7,451 bases of DNA from an uncultured Chthoniobacterales bacterium (lineage in GTDB: Bacteria > Verrucomicrobiota > Verrucomicrobiae > Chthoniobacterales > UBA10450). Location of the stretch: NCBI GenBank assembly GCA_955652855.1, contig CATPCN010000443.1, forward strand, positions 1 through 7,451. Reading direction: 5' to 3'. Position numbers and translations under genes: made by a program. Shown here piece after piece: positions 5,780 through 7,451 of this stretch; position 1 is the stretch's first letter; each line of letters opens with the position of its first letter. The notes beneath the pieces are model-generated. The model was given only the letters and a program-made list of their open reading frames with translations, did not search any database and was not told the DNA's origin.

Positions 5780-7342
5780 ATGATTCCCTTTCAACAAACT
5801 GCGCGCGCAGCGCTGTTCGCGGTTGAAGTCGCAACGCTCAGCGCGTTGATCGTTGCGACGCGGTGCGCGAATTATCAGGGTGTGTTCGTTGGTGGAAATA
5901 TTTATTTCACCGACGCGGATTGCTATGCGCGGATGACACGCGTCCGGATGTGTGCGGAGCATCCGGGATTGATCGTGCGTCATCACGATTTCGAAAACTT
6001 TCCCGCAGGCACAACACCGCACACGACCGCGCCGCTCGATTACCTGATCGTCGGATTGTCGATTTTATTGCGGCCGCTTACGGCTCATGCGATCGATTTG
6101 GCCGGCGCGCTAATTTCGCCGCTGCTCGCGTTGCTCGGGGGGTGGTTTCTCTGGTGGTGGTCGAAAGGAATGCAATTTCGATATCGCTGGATGTTGCTAA
6201 TTCTTTACGCAATCAGTCCGATCCTCGCTCATGGAACTGAGTTGGGACGACCCGATCATCAGTCATTGTCGATGTTGCTCGTCACGATCGCGATTTGTAG
6301 CGAATGGACGCTGCGGATGGAGGGATCGACAAAATGGAGCGTCGTGAGCGGAATCGCGTGGGGATTGGCGATTTGGGTTTCTGCTTATGAACCGCTTCTT
6401 TTGCTCCTACTCGTGCTCTTGCTCAGCGTGTTGCAAGATCGACAATTTTTTCGTGCAAAGCATCGAAGGGTTAGTTGGATTTTTTTCGCGGTAATCGTAG
6501 CGATCGCGCTTCTGATTGAACGACGCCTGCCGAACATGTCGATCTTTCAATCGACTGAAATCTTCCGAAACTGGTCGCGCACAGTCGGCGAACTGGTTTC
6601 AGTCTCGCCACTAAATTCCATTTGGTTTCGGTGGGCAGGTTGGCTCTTGATTGCGGCGCCATTTCTCATTTGGTTTGGATTTCGAAAACGAACCAGTCCG
6701 CCAGCTTTCGTTATCGTTCTGCTCGTCGCGACTTATCTGTTGACGATTTGGCAGGCGCGCTGGGCTTATTTTTTTATGTCGATCTTTGTGATCGCTCTCC
6801 CAAGTTTGCTTGCACCGATCAAATCCCGCGCCGCGATTTGGATCGCGTTTGCACTGTCGATCTTTCCCGTTTTGCGCGATTGGGGCGCGCGGCTTTGGCC
6901 GAACGAAATTGAATACGCCCGCCGAATCGAGCAGCGCAACGAAGCGATGCAGTTGCGCGAGCTGGCGATCAGTTTGAGATCATGGGAGCGGCATCCATTT
7001 CTGGCGCCGTGGTGGCTTTCGCCAGCGATTGCTTACTGGTCAGGGCAACCCGCCGCGGCGGGCAGTTCGCATGAAAGTCTGGCGGGAATCGCCGACAGCG
7101 CGCTCTTCTTCCAGACGAACGATTGGCAAAAAGTGCGTGAAATTCTGGAAAATCAGAAAGTTGATTGGGTGGTTGCGTACGATTCCGATCGCGTGACCGC
7201 AAATTCAGCAGCAATTGTCAGCCTGCCGGCATCCCCTCTTGCTCTAGGGCACCTGCTGGACCGGGCGCCGACCCGAGCGCCGGCATTTTTTATGCTGATC
7301 GAGCAAGTGGGCGACTTCAAAGTCTTCCGGGTCAAATTGTGA
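5780..7342 (+). CDS. STT3/PglB-like GT-C membrane glycosyltransferase
   Basis: From the ATG at 5780 (a TTG directly before it is an alternative) the protein has 520 residues and about 11-12 hydrophobic segments up to residue 366, then a soluble C-terminal part. The family transfers glycans from polyprenyl-phosphate donors to proteins or other acceptors outside the inner membrane. STT3-like marks are an acidic first-loop motif FTDADCYARM (43-52, Asp45/Asp47), PAGTTPHTTAPLDYL (75-89), GRPDHQ (156-161, compare GxxDHH) and QARWAYFF (325-332). In the soluble part PWWLSPAIAYWSGQP (410-424) sits where STT3 has WWDYG, followed by a typical ADSALFF...DWVVAYDSD stretch (438-470). The Asp and Gly of WWDxG are absent, so the acceptor may differ from the N-X-S/T sequon. 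No partner glycosylation genes are in the window. A weak GGGA lies 4 bases before the start. Confidence 0.72.
   Translation: MIPFQQTARAALFAVEVATLSALIVATRCANYQGVFVGGNIYFTDADCYARMTRVRMCAEHPGLIVRHHDFENFPAGTTPHTTAPLDYLIVGLSILLRPLTAHAIDLAGALISPLLALLGGWFLWWWSKGMQFRYRWMLLILYAISPILAHGTELGRPDHQSLSMLLVTIAICSEWTLRMEGSTKWSVVSGIAWGLAIWVSAYEPLLLLLLVLLLSVLQDRQFFRAKHRRVSWIFFAVIVAIALLIERRLPNMSIFQSTEIFRNWSRTVGELVSVSPLNSIWFRWAGWLLIAAPFLIWFGFRKRTSPPAFVIVLLVATYLLTIWQARWAYFFMSIFVIALPSLLAPIKSRAAIWIAFALSIFPVLRDWGARLWPNEIEYARRIEQRNEAMQLRELAISLRSWERHPFLAPWWLSPAIAYWSGQPAAAGSSHESLAGIADSALFFQTNDWQKVREILENQKVDWVVAYDSDRVTANSAAIVSLPASPLALGHLLDRAPTRAPAFFMLIEQVGDFKVFRVKL
7261..7291 (+). terminator. Terminator-like hairpin inside the 3' end of the STT3-like gene
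   Basis: CCGG-G-CGC (7261-7268) pairs with GCG-CCGG (7277-7283), giving 7 GC pairs with one bulged G and an 8-base loop. Two bases later there are six T residues (7286-7291). This is the form of a rho-independent terminator, yet it lies about 50 bases before the stop codon at 7340. It may cause early termination or may be a chance product of an Ala/Pro/Arg-rich stretch. No better terminator is seen between 7343 and 7371. Confidence 0.35.
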
Positions 7343-7371
7343 ATAAAAATGCTTTTTCCCTCGGAGACTTA

Positions 7372-7400
7372 TTGACAATGGGGCGGAGCGTCCTAATAAT
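7372..7400 (+). promoter_or_regulatory. Near-consensus sigma70 promoter
   Basis: TTGACA (7372-7377, perfect) is followed by a 17-base spacer and AATAAT (7395-7400, 5 of 6). This is the strongest promoter in the window. The predicted start falls near 7407, at the GTG that may begin the next gene. Confidence 0.7.
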
Positions 7401-7406
7401 GAGCAC

Positions 7407-7451
7407 GTGTTGAAAAAATTCATCCCGCAAAAGCCGAAGTCGTCGATTGCA
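7407..7451 (+). CDS. Start of an unidentified gene, 3'-partial
   Basis: From GTG 7407 (or TTG 7410) the frame is open to the window edge and reads MLKKFIPQKPKSSIA, a basic N-terminus. I do not recognise the product from 15 residues. The strong promoter ends 6 bases before the GTG, so the message would have little or no leader. A true start further downstream, beyond the window, is also possible. Confidence 0.35.
   Translation, partial: MLKKFIPQKPKSSIA

Noticed and set aside
7165..7413. An 82-residue plus-strand open frame across the end of the STT3-like gene
   Set aside because: It overlaps the real gene in another frame and runs through the promoter at 7372-7400; no domain is visible.

Overview
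The window reads as a bacterial chromosome segment: compact genes, Shine-Dalgarno sites before some of them, sigma70-type promoters, and a tRNA gene without an encoded CCA. By eye it is moderately GC-rich. The protein style and the fah / hflKC content would fit a Verrucomicrobiota-like soil or freshwater bacterium, but that is an impression, not a measurement. I see no phage, insertion sequence or CRISPR array.

Layout. (1) 1-1233, plus strand: fumarylacetoacetase, the last step of tyrosine/phenylalanine catabolism. About five codons at its start lie outside the window. (2) 1234-1285: a short convergent gap with a weak terminator-like hairpin. (3) 1286-5441, minus strand: an apparent four-gene operon read leftward. 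It holds a SAM-methyltransferase-like protein with an extra C-terminal helical domain, a second smaller methyltransferase-like protein, then hflK and hflC, which overlap by ATGA. HflK and HflC form the membrane complex that surrounds and modulates the FtsH protease. A good promoter and a Shine-Dalgarno site at 5450-5492 fix the start of the first gene. (4) 5442-5664: a non-coding stretch with a duplicated extended -10 promoter, a second damaged copy of the 5' part of the downstream tRNA, and a run of hairpins with CGAA/TTCG stems. (5) 5665-5737: an intact tRNA with anticodon CAT, probably the isoleucine-2 tRNA. (6) 5739-5766: four heptamers of TTCAGAG type. (7) 5780-7342, plus strand: a multi-spanning membrane protein that looks like an STT3/PglB-type GT-C glycosyltransferase with an altered WWD motif. 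(8) 7372-7451: a near-consensus promoter and the first codons of a gene that runs out of the window.

The protein genes belong to known families. The least ordinary parts are the tandem promoter/tRNA remnant at 5514-5682, the methyltransferase pair joined to hflKC, and the STT3-like protein. I do not see a clear new multi-gene system.
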